In this document: positions 46,282 through 55,857 of the stretch, piece after piece | Layout of the letters: each line of letters begins with the position of its first letter | Position numbering within the stretch: the stretch's first letter is position 1 | Assembly: GCF_002216685.1 (NCBI RefSeq) | Contig: NZ_CP022353.1 | Coordinates: 1,364,001 to 1,428,000 of the forward strand | Direction: 5' to 3' | Source: Vibrio tarriae | Lineage (GTDB): Bacteria; Pseudomonadota; Gammaproteobacteria; Enterobacterales; Vibrionaceae | Length of the DNA stretch: 64,000 bases | Program-made: the position numbers and the translations under genes | Notes under the pieces: model-generated | Databases searched by the model: none | What the model was told of the DNA's origin: nothing | What the model saw: the letters and a program-made list of their open reading frames with translations, nothing else

Positions 46282-46795
46282 AACTTGTCCTCCCATGACA
46301 AGTGCCATAATCAGAATATTGCTTTATTTGAGCAATAAAACTTCACTATCCAAACGATTGAAAGTCATGAGCCCTTCATCAATCTACTCACTCCATTGAG
46401 CACCAATAAACGCCGTTATTAGGGGCGGCCAACATATGTGCGCCTTAAAATAGGAAGGGGACTACTTATCCATGGATTGCAAAGAAAAAGTATCTACAGT
46501 GTTTCATATAACCTCTATCTTTAAAAAATATTTCTACATTCTTTATGTGAACTTTATGAACAAAATCCACTTAATGCTCAATATTGTTTTTATTGACGGA
46601 TTGGAGACATTTCATTAACAGCTTTTTAACCTTAACCCATACCAAATCACTGGTAGCCGTGGTAAGCCGATGGTGCTTTCCACTTTTCACCAAGCTTTGT
46701 GGTGCTGTAAACGCTGACATCACAATAGCAAGGGATAAAACAAAACAATAAGCATCAACGAGCTGTATGATGTGCCGACATAAGGAACGTGAAAC
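46282..46795. other. Divergent intergenic region before tctC
   Basis: About 510 bp between the HD-GYP-like gene and tctC. It is AT-rich, with T/A runs around 46515-46600 and no gene. AAGGAACG lies before the tctC ATG. I see no convincing operator. No tctDE-type two-component genes are adjacent. Confidence 0.5.
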
Positions 46796-47767
46796 ATGTT
46801 GAAGTTTTTTAAACCCTCACTCACCGCCGCCATGCTGGCCGCTACTTTTTCTTTCTCTTCTCTCGCGGCTGACATTGAAAAAATCCACTTTATCGTACCC
46901 GGTGGTGCAGGTGGTGGCTGGGATATGACTGCACGCGCCACTGGCGATGCGCTAATCAAAGCTAAACTGATCGAAAATGCCTCCTACCAAAATCTATCTG
47001 GTGGCGGTGGCGGTAAAGCAATTGCACACCTGATTGAAACCGCTGATCGCCAACAAGATACGCTGATGATTAACTCTACCCCGATTGTGATCCGTTCACT
47101 CTCTGGTGTGTTTCCTCAATCGTTTCGTGATATGACGCCAGTTGCGGAAATCGTTTCTGACTACGGCGCGTTTGTGGTGGCAGGTGATTCAAAATATACC
47201 TCTTGGGAACAAGTGGTTGCAGATTTCAAAGCCAACCCTAAGCAAATCAAAATCGCGGGCGGCTCTGCGCGCGGCAGTATGGACCACTTAGTGGCTGCGG
47301 CTGCCTTTAAAGGGCAAGGCTTAGACCCGAAAGAAGTTCGCTATGTCGCTTATGATGCGGGTGGCTCAGCCATGACTGCCCTGCTCTCTGGCGAAACTCA
47401 AGTGCTTTCTACAGGCCTGGGTGAAGTTCTCGAGATGTCGAAATCCGGTCAAGTGCGCGTTCTGGCGATTACTTCTCCAAAACGTTTGGACATCGCACCC
47501 GATATCCCAACACTTGCAGACTATGGCAACCCAACCACCTTCGTTAACTGGCGTGGCTATTTTGCAGCACCAGGCGTGAGCGCAGAAAAAGTTGCAGAGT
47601 GGAACGAAGTGTTTAAGAAGATGTTTGCCAGCGAAGAGTGGAAAGTAATTCGTGATCGTAACGGCTGGATTGACAGCTACAAAGGCGACAAAGATTTTTA
47701 CGCTTTCCTCGAAGAACAAGAGAAGCAAATGGGCGACCTAATGCGTGAACTCGGCTTCCTGAAGTAA
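46796..47767 (+). CDS. tctC: Tripartite tricarboxylate transporter binding protein TctC
   Basis: A periplasmic binding protein of the Bug/TctC family, 323 aa. Signal peptide 1-24 ends SLAAD. The mature start IEKIHFIVPGGAGGGWDMTAR is the family signature, followed by YQNLSGGGGGKAIAHL. It binds citrate-like or other carboxylates. Expression above the membrane genes is suggested by the stem-loop that follows. Confidence 0.94.
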   Translation: MLKFFKPSLTAAMLAATFSFSSLAADIEKIHFIVPGGAGGGWDMTARATGDALIKAKLIENASYQNLSGGGGGKAIAHLIETADRQQDTLMINSTPIVIRSLSGVFPQSFRDMTPVAEIVSDYGAFVVAGDSKYTSWEQVVADFKANPKQIKIAGGSARGSMDHLVAAAAFKGQGLDPKEVRYVAYDAGGSAMTALLSGETQVLSTGLGEVLEMSKSGQVRVLAITSPKRLDIAPDIPTLADYGNPTTFVNWRGYFAAPGVSAEKVAEWNEVFKKMFASEEWKVIRDRNGWIDSYKGDKDFYAFLEEQEKQMGDLMRELGFLK

Positions 47768-47773
47768 TTACAG

Positions 47774-47797
47774 TAGAAGCGGAGCAATCCGCTTCTA
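47774..47797 (+). terminator. Intercistronic stem-loop after tctC
   Basis: A perfect 10-bp stem TAGAAGCGGA (47774-47783) and TCCGCTTCTA (47788-47797), loop GCAA. No T run follows, so it is likely an mRNA stabiliser or weak attenuator. Confidence 0.7.
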
Positions 47798-48012
47798 TCA
47801 CACTGTTTGCCGAGTAAACGTACACACCGTCACTCCTTTGTTTATGGGTAAAGGTTATGGGTAACTCCTTTGACTTGCAGTAATACCCAAATACCTTAAT
47901 GCTGCCTGCATTTTTGCTGGCAGTGTGACAGGTTTGGTTAATCCCCATTTATTAACTTGTGTTTACTCGGCTCTTTTCTTGCACACCGTTCACAAACCCA
48001 ATGGAGTTGGAT

Positions 48013-48510
48013 ATGTCGGATCTGCCAACCAAAATTTTCACCAAAGAAAACTTACTCTGCCGTGACCGAGTGGGAGCCATGCTATTCCTGCTGTTCAGCC
48101 TTGGTTATGGCTATCAAACCTCGCTCATTACCATGTTTCCGGGCGATGAACTGGAACCTTTTAACGCCCGAACTTTGCCGACGATTCTGACTTATGTCGG
48201 TATCGGTTTATCCTTGTTGCTGCTCGTGGTCGGTCAGCCGGATAAAAAAAGTGGTGCGGTGCTCGAGTTTAACTGGAAATTGCTGATCGGCTTTTTGGTG
48301 CTGATGGCGTTGTACGGCCTTGGCTTGACTTATCTCGGCTTTGTGATTGCCACTTCTCTGTTCCTCATGGCGGGTTTTTACCTGTTGGGCGAGCGACGTA
48401 AAAGCATTTTGTTCGGTGCTTCGTTCCCCTTCGTTCTCGCATTTTACTTATTACTGACCAAAGGGCTTGATGTGTATCTTGAACCAGGTCATCTGTTTAC
48501 TTTCGGATAG
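48013..48510 (+). CDS. tctB: Tripartite tricarboxylate transporter small subunit TctB
   Basis: A small membrane subunit, 165 aa, four predicted segments (about 22-40, 60-80, 92-120, 130-155). The frame is open from 47959, but the ATG at 48013 (MSDLPTK) has TGGAG in front and gives the usual length. It sits between tctC and tctA, nine bases before tctA. Confidence 0.92.
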   Translation: MSDLPTKIFTKENLLCRDRVGAMLFLLFSLGYGYQTSLITMFPGDELEPFNARTLPTILTYVGIGLSLLLLVVGQPDKKSGAVLEFNWKLLIGFLVLMALYGLGLTYLGFVIATSLFLMAGFYLLGERRKSILFGASFPFVLAFYLLLTKGLDVYLEPGHLFTFG

Positions 48511-48519
48511 GAAATCATC

Positions 48520-50049
48520 ATGTTAGACGGAATTTTACAAGGGCTGGCAACGGCAGTAATGCCGACCAACCTGATGATGGTGATGATCGGCTGCTTCGTA
48601 GGCACCTTCATCGGCATGCTCCCAGGTTTAGGCCCAATTTCAGCCATTGCGCTGATGATCCCAATTACTTACGGTTTGGAACCCGCCTCTGGCCTGATTC
48701 TGATGGCCGGCGTTTATTACGGCGCTATTTTTGGCGGTTCAACCTCTTCCATTCTGATCAACGCACCGGGGTGTTCTTCAACGGTAGTGACTGCGTTTGA
48801 CGGCTACCCAATGGCGCAAAAAGGCCAAGCGGGTAAAGCTCTGGCACTAGCAGCTTACGCTTCCTTCACCGGCGGTACACTCTCAGCCATTATGTTGCTG
48901 TTTGCCGCACCAGCACTGGCCAAAGTATCACTCAGTTTTCAATCGTCAGACTATTTCGCACTGATGCTGGTCGGCCTTTCAGCCGTGGCCGCCTTTGCTG
49001 GTAAAGGTCAAGTAATCAAGGCATGGATGATGACCGTACTCGGCTTAATGCTTTCCACCGTCGGAATTGATAAAGGCATTGGTGTCGAACGCTTCACCTT
49101 CGGCCTGACCGATTTGATGGATGGTTTTAGCTTCCTACTCTTAGCCATGGCAACTTTTGCCCTTGGCGAAACCTTGATGGGTATTTTAAAACCGGACGGC
49201 GACAACAGCGCCAACGAACAAGAGCAGATGAAAAACATCGGCAGCATGAAGCTAACCAGAGAAGAAGTAAGAGAAGCCGCGCCAGTTTCACTGCGCTCCT
49301 CAATTCTTGGTTTCTTCACTGGCGTTCTGCCCGGCGCAGGCGCAACCATTGCGGCTTTCTTGGCTTACGGCATGGAGCGTAATCTCGCCCCAAAAGATAA
49401 GAAAGAAGAGTTCGGCCAAGGTTCTATTCGTGGTCTGGTTGCGCCAGAGTCGGCCAACAACGCAGCATCGAGCGGCTCATTCGTCCCTCTCTTAACGCTG
49501 GGCATTCCAGGTTCTGGCACCACCGCCATTATGTTGGGTGCACTGATCGCTTACGGTATTCAACCAGGGCCACGTCTGTTTGTTGAGCATCCCGATATTT
49601 TCTGGTCAGTGATCATCTCTATGTACGTCGGTAACATCGTACTGTTGATCCTGAACTTACCGTTGATTCCGTACATCTCCAAACTGTTAGCAGTACCACG
49701 CACTGTATTGCTGCCGATGATTCTGTTCTTCTCGATCACCGGCGTGTATTTGGTGTCGTTCAATACGATGGATGTGTATGTGATGATTTTGGTCGCGATG
49801 GGCGCAATTGCTTTGCGTCTGGCCAACTTCCCACTCGCTCCCCTACTGCTCGGCTTTATTTTGGGCGGCTTGATGGAAGAAAACTTACGCCGTGCGTTGA
49901 TCATTACCGATGGTGAAATCAGCTTCCTGTGGGAACGCCCAATCACTTTAGCCTTTACGGCATTGGCGATTGTAACGCTACTCAGCCCACTGTTTGGCCG
50001 CTTGATGGAGCGTAAAAAACGCCCAGCTGGTGTCAAACTGCCCCACTAA
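48520..50049 (+). CDS. tctA: Tripartite tricarboxylate transporter large subunit TctA
   Basis: The sodium- or proton-driven permease, 509 aa, about twelve membrane segments. The family signatures are present twice (TFIGMLPGLGPISAIALMIP near the N terminus and FTGVLPGAGATIAAFLAYG in the middle), together with APESANNAASSGSFVPLLTLGIPGS-type residues. AGGAAA precedes the ATG. Last gene of the tct operon. Confidence 0.96.
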   Translation: MLDGILQGLATAVMPTNLMMVMIGCFVGTFIGMLPGLGPISAIALMIPITYGLEPASGLILMAGVYYGAIFGGSTSSILINAPGCSSTVVTAFDGYPMAQKGQAGKALALAAYASFTGGTLSAIMLLFAAPALAKVSLSFQSSDYFALMLVGLSAVAAFAGKGQVIKAWMMTVLGLMLSTVGIDKGIGVERFTFGLTDLMDGFSFLLLAMATFALGETLMGILKPDGDNSANEQEQMKNIGSMKLTREEVREAAPVSLRSSILGFFTGVLPGAGATIAAFLAYGMERNLAPKDKKEEFGQGSIRGLVAPESANNAASSGSFVPLLTLGIPGSGTTAIMLGALIAYGIQPGPRLFVEHPDIFWSVIISMYVGNIVLLILNLPLIPYISKLLAVPRTVLLPMILFFSITGVYLVSFNTMDVYVMILVAMGAIALRLANFPLAPLLLGFILGGLMEENLRRALIITDGEISFLWERPITLAFTALAIVTLLSPLFGRLMERKKRPAGVKLPH

Positions 50050-50078
50050 TTAAATCTTATTCTTTACGAAAAGATGAG

Positions 50079-50105
50079 AGCGCCACCATTTAGGTGGCGC
50101 TTTTT
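50079..50105 (+). terminator. Terminator of the tct operon
   Basis: Stem AGCGCCACC (50079-50087) and GGTGGCGCT (50093-50101), 5-nt loop, T run to 50105. Confidence 0.93.
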
Positions 50106-50203
50106 AGTAGATAGAAATTCGAAGTTGTTTTGTGTTGTGAATGAATCGTTCAACTGCTCATTTTGTTCTATAACTTTTGTGAGCAACCTTTGATTGCTGT
50201 GTT

Positions 50204-50247
50204 ACAAGCTGGTCGCATTTGCGAACAAATAACTTGTCTTTTATACC
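50204..50247 (+). promoter_or_regulatory. Putative promoter inside an imperfect palindrome
   Basis: TTGCGA (50219-50224) and TATACC (50242-50247), 17 bp apart, form a plausible sigma-70 promoter for the cassette downstream. The -35 box is part of nested inverted repeats (ACAAG/CTTGT at 50204-50208/50233-50237, TCGCA/TGCGA at 50213-50217/50220-50224). Confidence 0.4.
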
Positions 50248-50338
50248 TAGGCAGTTAAACTTTTGGTAAAAGTCCAAGCACATTCGGCTATCCGCGTGTG
50301 CTTTTCTCTCACTAAACAAGCGGAGTATGGAGGTGTTT

Positions 50339-50527
50339 ATGTTCTGGAACACAAAACCCAAAGACAACTCTAAAAACAGCTCTCTTGAACAAGTGCTTAA
50401 AGACAATAAAAGTAAGTTCAAAGTTAATCGTGATGGTTTCATATCCATAGATCTTGCATCCAAAGATGCGCTCAAAGCCATCAGAGAGCAAGTGGATAAA
50501 ATTGAGGATATTGCTGTTAAAGCATGA
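50339..50527 (+). CDS. Small unknown protein of the two-gene cassette
   Basis: A 62-aa soluble protein (MFWNTKPKDNSKNSS...), with a Lys/Asn-rich N-terminal third and a likely helix at the C terminus (ALKAIREQVDKIEDIAV). GGAGGTG at about 50329 sets the ATG at 50339; the upstream ATG at 50327 lies before that site. Its stop overlaps the next start (ATGA), so both are one translation unit. AT-rich compared with the flanking operons. No family recognised. Confidence 0.7.
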   Translation: MFWNTKPKDNSKNSSLEQVLKDNKSKFKVNRDGFISIDLASKDALKAIREQVDKIEDIAVKA

Positions 50528-51372
50528 GTGCAGTTTTAATTCTACTAATACTTGTATCAGGTTTTGTCTTTACAAGTTTACATATCCCAGCAAGGTTTAA
50601 GCAGAAGCGAACAACTGGCTGGGATTCTTATTTTTATGTGGTTGCTTGGGGAACTCTATGGGGCTTCATTGCTGCAATCATCTGTGTGTTAATTGACTTC
50701 TTTAATTGTGTTGCTTTGACTATAGAGTATTTAGGTTACAACCTTAAAGATGTCTCAAAACTATCCATTAAGTTCGACGATATTCGAACTATTGCTTTTG
50801 CTTTTGTATCGGTTTCTATCGCGCTTATCTGTGGTCTTTTATCAAGACTGTACTTCACTTTATTCCCAGACAAAAAACTGAAACACATAGCGAAAATAGC
50901 TAAAAATGATCATTTGGACACATTCATCTTAGAAGCCTCTGCAACTCAAATACCTATACTGGTTACTCTTGGATCCCGAAAGTGCTATGTTGGCATTTGC
51001 TTCGGCGAAGCAGGCTTTGATGACGGTGGTTCAGAACATATATCACTATTACCTCTGCTTAGTGGATATCGAGACAAAGATAAGTTATCGCTCAACATCC
51101 TTACTAACTATCATATTCATTATGAAGATAATGACCTCTATGACGGCACACACGACAATCTAACATTAGATCAATTTAGGGTGATCATTCCAAAATCGGA
51201 AGTGGAAATTTACTCGTTTTTCGATATTGCTACTTTCAAGCAGTTTAAAGAAGTAGAAAAAAAGTGTGATAAAAATGGTGCTGACAACGGTATAGGTATA
51301 CCCAACTCTGAGTTCAGTGCAAGCTCAGTACAAGAGAGCTATCGAGATTTCAACTCGACATCTAGTGGGTAA
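50524..51372 (+). CDS. Unknown membrane protein of the two-gene cassette
   Basis: A 282-aa protein with three hydrophobic segments (about 3-20, 38-62 and 88-112) and a C-terminal soluble part of some 165 residues. The latter is predicted beta-rich up to about 235 (IPILVTLGSRKCYVGICFG, then LPLLSGYRDKDKLSLN) with an acidic and Asn/Ser-rich end. The SGYRDK segment reminds me of unnamed membrane proteins in mobile or variable regions of other bacteria, but I cannot name the family. It starts in an ATGA overlap with the small gene. The AT-rich base composition and the bracketing by terminators suggest horizontal gain. No function is proposed. Confidence 0.8.
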   Translation: MSAVLILLILVSGFVFTSLHIPARFKQKRTTGWDSYFYVVAWGTLWGFIAAIICVLIDFFNCVALTIEYLGYNLKDVSKLSIKFDDIRTIAFAFVSVSIALICGLLSRLYFTLFPDKKLKHIAKIAKNDHLDTFILEASATQIPILVTLGSRKCYVGICFGEAGFDDGGSEHISLLPLLSGYRDKDKLSLNILTNYHIHYEDNDLYDGTHDNLTLDQFRVIIPKSEVEIYSFFDIATFKQFKEVEKKCDKNGADNGIGIPNSEFSASSVQESYRDFNSTSSG

Positions 51373-51606
51373 GCGTTGACATTCTCATTCTACGATATAC
51401 CTACAGTTAAAAACCTCGCTGGTAGAGTTCGCCTACAGTTAGCTTATTCGGCTCCTCAGATATGTCGAAAGCTCCTCTTACTCACAATGTCCACAAAACT
51501 GTTGAACTGTGCAAAATCAATCCTTCTCCGAAAAAAAAGGGGGAGGGAAGAAATTGACTCAAAGAAAGCGAGCACGCCCATTGCTTCTACAAATCTCTCC
51601 CCCCAA
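51373..51606. other. Tail of the cassette without a convincing gene
   Basis: About 230 bp between the unknown membrane gene and the terminator. One frame is open for 86 codons but lacks a ribosome binding site and reads through homopurine tracts, so I do not call it. It may be a decayed gene end. Confidence 0.5.
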
Positions 51607-51632
51607 AAAAGCCTGATCATCGTCAGGCTTTT
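51607..51632. terminator. Bidirectional terminator between the cassette and mglC
   Basis: Stem AAAAGCCTGA (51607-51616) and TCAGGCTTTT (51623-51632), 6-nt loop, with A/T runs on both sides. Confidence 0.88.
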
Positions 51633-51655
51633 ATAGTGTTAAATCGAAAAATCGC

Positions 51656-52663
51656 TCATTTCTTATTCGCGTATTTCATTGAATCTAGCGCGACGGCGAA
51701 GATGATGATTGAGCCTTTAATGATGTACTGCCAGTAAGGGCTAACGCCGATGTAGGTCATACCGTAGTTGATTACGGTGAAGATCAGTACCCCAGTCACT
51801 ACCCCAGCGATACTCCCCACACCACCAGCGAATGAGACACCGCCCACCACACACGCCGCAATCGCATCCAACTCATATAAGAAGCCTAAGTTGTTGGTGG
51901 CACTACCAATTCGTCCCGCTTCGAGCATACCGCCAAACGCATAGAACACCCCGGAAAGCGCATACACTTTAAGCAGGGTCAAAGGCACGTTAACACCCGA
52001 CACTTTCGCCGCTTCTGGGTTTCCACCAACTGCAAAAATGTTTTTGCCGAACACGGTTTTATTCCACAGCACCCACATAAAAATGATCGCGATAATCGCG
52101 TAGAAGGTGATGTAGGAGAACCGGAAATCCCCAATCCGGATAAAACCTTGAGTGAAAGTAGTAAAGCGTTCATCAAAGCCAGCAATCGGTGAAGCACCGA
52201 CCGAATCGTAGTACAGCGAGTTAATGCCGTAGACGATGATCATCGTGCCTAAGGTCGCAATGAATGGCGTTACTTTGAGGTAAGCCACAATCACACCGTT
52301 CACCAAGCCAATAATCGCACCAATCAAGCAGACACTGATGATCACCGCCAGAATGGGAATTTCGCCCAAGCTTGGGAATACTTTGTTCACGTTATCCATT
52401 GATTGCAGCAAAGTGGCCGAGATCACAGCCGCTAACCCCACTTGGCGACCAGCCGATAAGTCGGTGCCTTGGGTCACGATCAAACCTGCTACCCCCAATG
52501 CAATAATCACGCGCACGGAGGATTGAGTCAGGATATTACTGAGGTTACGTAAGCTTAGAAATGAGGGCTCTTGAATCACAATAATCGCCAGCAGAATAAA
52601 TAGCACTGCGTAGATTGCGCCCTCTTTTAAATGTTTAATTGCAAATGATTTGACAGCATCCAT
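51656..52663 (-). CDS. mglC: Galactose/methyl-galactoside ABC permease MglC
   Basis: An inner-membrane permease, 335 aa, nine to ten segments. It closely resembles E. coli MglC throughout (GVAGLIVTQGTDLSAGRQVG, GGNPEAAKVSGVNV, ALDSMKYANKK). The ATG at 52663 is preferred over one six bases earlier, because AAGGAA is then at proper distance. It lies ten bases after mglA. Last gene of mglBAC. Confidence 0.96.
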   Translation of the reverse strand: MDAVKSFAIKHLKEGAIYAVLFILLAIIVIQEPSFLSLRNLSNILTQSSVRVIIALGVAGLIVTQGTDLSAGRQVGLAAVISATLLQSMDNVNKVFPSLGEIPILAVIISVCLIGAIIGLVNGVIVAYLKVTPFIATLGTMIIVYGINSLYYDSVGASPIAGFDERFTTFTQGFIRIGDFRFSYITFYAIIAIIFMWVLWNKTVFGKNIFAVGGNPEAAKVSGVNVPLTLLKVYALSGVFYAFGGMLEAGRIGSATNNLGFLYELDAIAACVVGGVSFAGGVGSIAGVVTGVLIFTVINYGMTYIGVSPYWQYIIKGSIIIFAVALDSMKYANKK

Positions 52664-52673
52664 AGTCATTTCC

Positions 52674-54182
52674 TTAGAGGTATCGAGAGGCCAGTTCTAG
52701 AATTTCGTTCTGAGAAGTTTGTTTGGTATTCACAATGCCCGCATTGCGGCCGTTGCTCATCACCATGATCCGGTCGGTAATACCGAGCAGTTCCGGCATC
52801 TCAGAGGAAATAATGATGATGCCTTTGTCTTTCTTGGCCAGCTCTAAAATCAGCTGGTAAATTTCGTACTTTGCGCCCACATCAATACCGCGTGTGGGTT
52901 CATCCAACATCAAAATCTCCGGTTGAGTCAGCAGCCAGCGCCCGATGATGACTTTTTGCTGGTTACCACCGGAAAGCGAACCGATATGAGTTTGATGCGA
53001 CGGGGTTTTCACCCGCATAGAATCAATCACCCATTGCGTATCACTTTTCATCTTCTTGTCACTGAGGAGACCGTAAGGCGTTTTGTACTCATCGACGTTG
53101 GCAACGAGAGAGTTAAAGGTGATATCGAGATTGGAGTAAATCCCCGTCGAGCGGCGCTCTTCGGTCACGAGTGCAAAGCCGTTTCTGATCGCTTCATGAG
53201 CATCATGATTTTTCATTTCACGACCATGGAGCAGAATATGTCCGGCACTGCGTTCACGCACACCGAAAATGGTTTCCACAATATCGGTACGACGCGAACC
53301 GACGAGACCCGCCACGCCCAAAATCTCCCCTGCTCGTAGTTCAAACGAAATATCTTGAATCGAGGGTTGATTGAGTGCAGTGAGATTCTTCACCTCAAGA
53401 ATGACATTCTTCGGTTCGTTGCTTTTTTCAGGGAAACGCTGGGTCAGTTCACGGCCAACCATCATCGAAATGATTTTGTCCATGTCCAACCCTTTCAACG
53501 GACGCGTATCGACCCACTGGCCATCACGCAAAATGGTGATTTCATCACAGATAGAGAAGATCTCTTCCATTTTGTGTGAGATGTACACCACCCCGCAGCC
53601 TTTCTCTTTGAGCTTTTTGATGATGGTAAAAAGATGGTTTACCTCTTTTTCGGTCAAGGATGAGGTAGGTTCATCCATGATCACCACTTTGGCATCATAG
53701 GAAAACGCTTTGGCGATCTCGAGCATCTGCATCTGTGAAACCGACAAGGTCGTGACTTTGACCTTCGGATCGATATCAATATCGAGTTCGGCAAAAATCG
53801 CTTTGGTATCCCGATACATTTTGTCGTGATCAACAAAAAATCCTTTGGTGGGATAACGGCCAAGCCAAATATTATCCATCACCGAGCACTGTTTTACTTG
53901 GTTCAACTCTTGGTGAACCATAGAGACACCGGATTCCAGCGCCTCTTTTGATGAGGAAAAGTTCACATGCTGGCCAAGAAAAATGATATCGCCTTCATCT
54001 TTCTCATAAATACCAAATAAGCATTTCAACAAGGTGGATTTGCCTGCGCCATTTTCACCCATCAAGGCATGAACGGAATGCGGACGCACTTTTAAATTCA
54101 CCTTATCCAGAGCTTTCACTCCGGGGAACTCTTTACTCACCCCTGTCATTTCCAACAGGAATTCATGTGTTTGATTGACCAT
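52674..54182 (-). CDS. mglA: Galactose/methyl-galactoside ABC ATPase MglA
   Basis: A double ABC ATPase, 502 aa. The first half has Walker [10 protein letters not shown] and Walker [13 protein letters not shown]. The second half has the degenerate P-loop [10 protein letters not shown] typical of sugar importers, then LSGGNQQKV and [12 protein letters not shown] choose the ATG at 54182 ([12 protein letters not shown]), in line with E. coli MglA. The longer frame begins with a TTG at 54215. Confidence 0.95.
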   Translation of the reverse strand: MVNQTHEFLLEMTGVSKEFPGVKALDKVNLKVRPHSVHALMGENGAGKSTLLKCLFGIYEKDEGDIIFLGQHVNFSSSKEALESGVSMVHQELNQVKQCSVMDNIWLGRYPTKGFFVDHDKMYRDTKAIFAELDIDIDPKVKVTTLSVSQMQMLEIAKAFSYDAKVVIMDEPTSSLTEKEVNHLFTIIKKLKEKGCGVVYISHKMEEIFSICDEITILRDGQWVDTRPLKGLDMDKIISMMVGRELTQRFPEKSNEPKNVILEVKNLTALNQPSIQDISFELRAGEILGVAGLVGSRRTDIVETIFGVRERSAGHILLHGREMKNHDAHEAIRNGFALVTEERRSTGIYSNLDITFNSLVANVDEYKTPYGLLSDKKMKSDTQWVIDSMRVKTPSHQTHIGSLSGGNQQKVIIGRWLLTQPEILMLDEPTRGIDVGAKYEIYQLILELAKKDKGIIIISSEMPELLGITDRIMVMSNGRNAGIVNTKQTSQNEILELASRYL

Positions 54183-54349
54183 GGCATCACTTTTATTATG
54201 CAAAAATTCAGACAACCCATATCAATGCGTGGTACACACGGCGTGATATCTCTGTGCGGCAAATCCGTTGATCTGTCGCTGAATCTTTCGATGTTGCAAA
54301 AATATATCCAAATTACTTAGCGTTGCAGCTTCAACTAAGAAGGGATTGT

Positions 54350-54377
54350 GAAGAGGGGAAGTCTCCTTCCCCTCTTC
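54350..54377 (-). terminator. Intercistronic stem-loop after mglB
   Basis: A perfect 12-bp stem (GAAGAGGGGAAG at 54350-54361 and CTTCCCCTCTTC at 54366-54377), loop TCTC. It lies nine bases after the mglB stop. On the minus strand no T run follows, so it probably protects the mglB message and limits read-through to mglA. Confidence 0.8.
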
Positions 54378-54386
54378 TCGCCAAGG

Positions 54387-55361
54387 TTATTCGACGTTAT
54401 TGATGTCAACGCCTACGTAAGGTACGCGAACGACTTTATTCTCAATCGTCCACTGAGTGCCTTCGGCAGCAGGCTTGCCATTGGCTAGGTTACGCGCCAA
54501 TTCAAAGGTCGCTTTGGCTTGGTTTTGCGCATCATTCAGCACCGTACCCGCCATGTCGCCGGATTTAATGAGTGCTAAGGCTTCTGCCAGAGCATCTACA
54601 CCAAATACTGGGATTTTTTGGCCAGCACCGCGCAGAGCTTCAATCGCGCCCATCGCCATACCGTCGTTGTTGGCGATCACGACTTCGATTTTGCTGCCAT
54701 TCGGGCCAGAGAGCCACGCGTCCATTTTGTCTTTGGCCATCGCGGTATCCCACATGCCTGTATCCATGTGCAGCTCTTGGGTTTTGATGCCGTTATCGTT
54801 GATGGTTTTCACTGCATAAGTAGTACGCGCTTCCGCATCTGGGTGGCCAGGCTCACCTTTGAGCATCACGTATTGCAGCACGCCATCGCCGTTTTTATCC
54901 CACGTAGGGTTTGCTTTCCACTGCGCAGAAATCAAATCACCTTGAATGATGCCAGACTCTTTAGAGTCAGTTCCGACGTAAAAAGCTTTGTCATAACTGG
55001 CCATCGCTTCAGCGGACGGTTCTTTGTTGTAAAACACCACAGGAACGTCGTCGATTTTGGCTTTCTGGATGATGGTGGGTGCCGCCGCGGGGTCAACAAG
55101 GTTGATCGCGAGCGCTTGTACGCCACGCGCCAACATTACATCGACTTGGTCATTTTGCATCGACTGGCTATTTTGCGAGTCATTCATGAGGATACGCGTG
55201 TTGCTATCCGCCGCGGCTTCTTTTTCAATCGCTTGGCGAACAACCGACATAAAGTTGTCATCGTATTTGTAGATGGTAAAGCCAATGGTGGTATCTGCCA
55301 GAGCTTGTGTACCAAAACCCATACCAGCAGAAAGCATTGCTAAAACAGTTAACTTTCTCAT
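54387..55361 (-). CDS. mglB: Galactose/glucose-binding protein MglB
   Basis: A periplasmic binding protein, 324 aa: signal peptide 1-22 ending ALA, then [20 protein letters not shown], the MglB signature. EF-hand-like calcium loop [15 protein letters not shown] is near the middle, as in E. coli GBP. It feeds MglAC and, in enteric bacteria, also chemotaxis through Trg. First gene of mglBAC. Confidence 0.96.
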   Translation of the reverse strand: MRKLTVLAMLSAGMGFGTQALADTTIGFTIYKYDDNFMSVVRQAIEKEAAADSNTRILMNDSQNSQSMQNDQVDVMLARGVQALAINLVDPAAAPTIIQKAKIDDVPVVFYNKEPSAEAMASYDKAFYVGTDSKESGIIQGDLISAQWKANPTWDKNGDGVLQYVMLKGEPGHPDAEARTTYAVKTINDNGIKTQELHMDTGMWDTAMAKDKMDAWLSGPNGSKIEVVIANNDGMAMGAIEALRGAGQKIPVFGVDALAEALALIKSGDMAGTVLNDAQNQAKATFELARNLANGKPAAEGTQWTIENKVVRVPYVGVDINNVE

Positions 55362-55857
55362 TGAACAAGTCCTATTTGTTGTTTTGTATTACGTGTGTAG
55401 GGAACAACGCTTCCTCGACCTTTTGCACAAAAACCCACTTGCACAATCAGTGAAAACGTTTACTCAAGAGTATAGTTTTAAAAAACGCAATTAATGTGAA
55501 CCAGTTAAAAAATTGTTCTTCAAACCGCCAAACTGTAACCATTTGTTTAAATAGTTTGAACTCAATAACAATTTAGCCCTGATATGGTGACATCTCCCGT
55601 GCTCATTCAGTGGCATAACGCTGCATCTCAAAAAATAAAATGTGATAACGTTTACACCAAGCCAATGGTGATGATAAGAATTGAACTGCTTATGAAGTGA
55701 TTGAAGTATAGACGGTGTTTTAACATGATGATTAAAAAACCGACTCATTCATTGCTAGCTATCCACAGAGATGGCAGATAAGTTTGCTGATTTCATTATT
55801 GGCATATGCTATTAATTGGCGCAAAATGGCAGCGTAATCTTATTCAGGAGAACTAAA
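55362..55857. promoter_or_regulatory. mgl regulatory region with two GalR/GalS-type operators
   Basis: GTGAAAACGTTTACTC (55450-55465) and GTGATAACGTTTACAC (55642-55657) match the GalR/GalS consensus GTGNAANCGNTTNCAC with one or two changes. The second overlaps a CRP-like TGTGA-N6-TTACA at 55641. Together they suggest galactose induction and cAMP control, with looping over about 190 bp. No gene is seen. Confidence 0.65.

Noticed and set aside
50204..50237. attC-like site or recombination site before the cassette
   Set aside because: The nested inverted repeats lack the attC core sequences and size, and no integrase is near.
51376..51636. 86-codon open frame after the unknown membrane gene
   Set aside because: No ribosome binding site, low-complexity purine tracts, and its end lies inside the bidirectional terminator.
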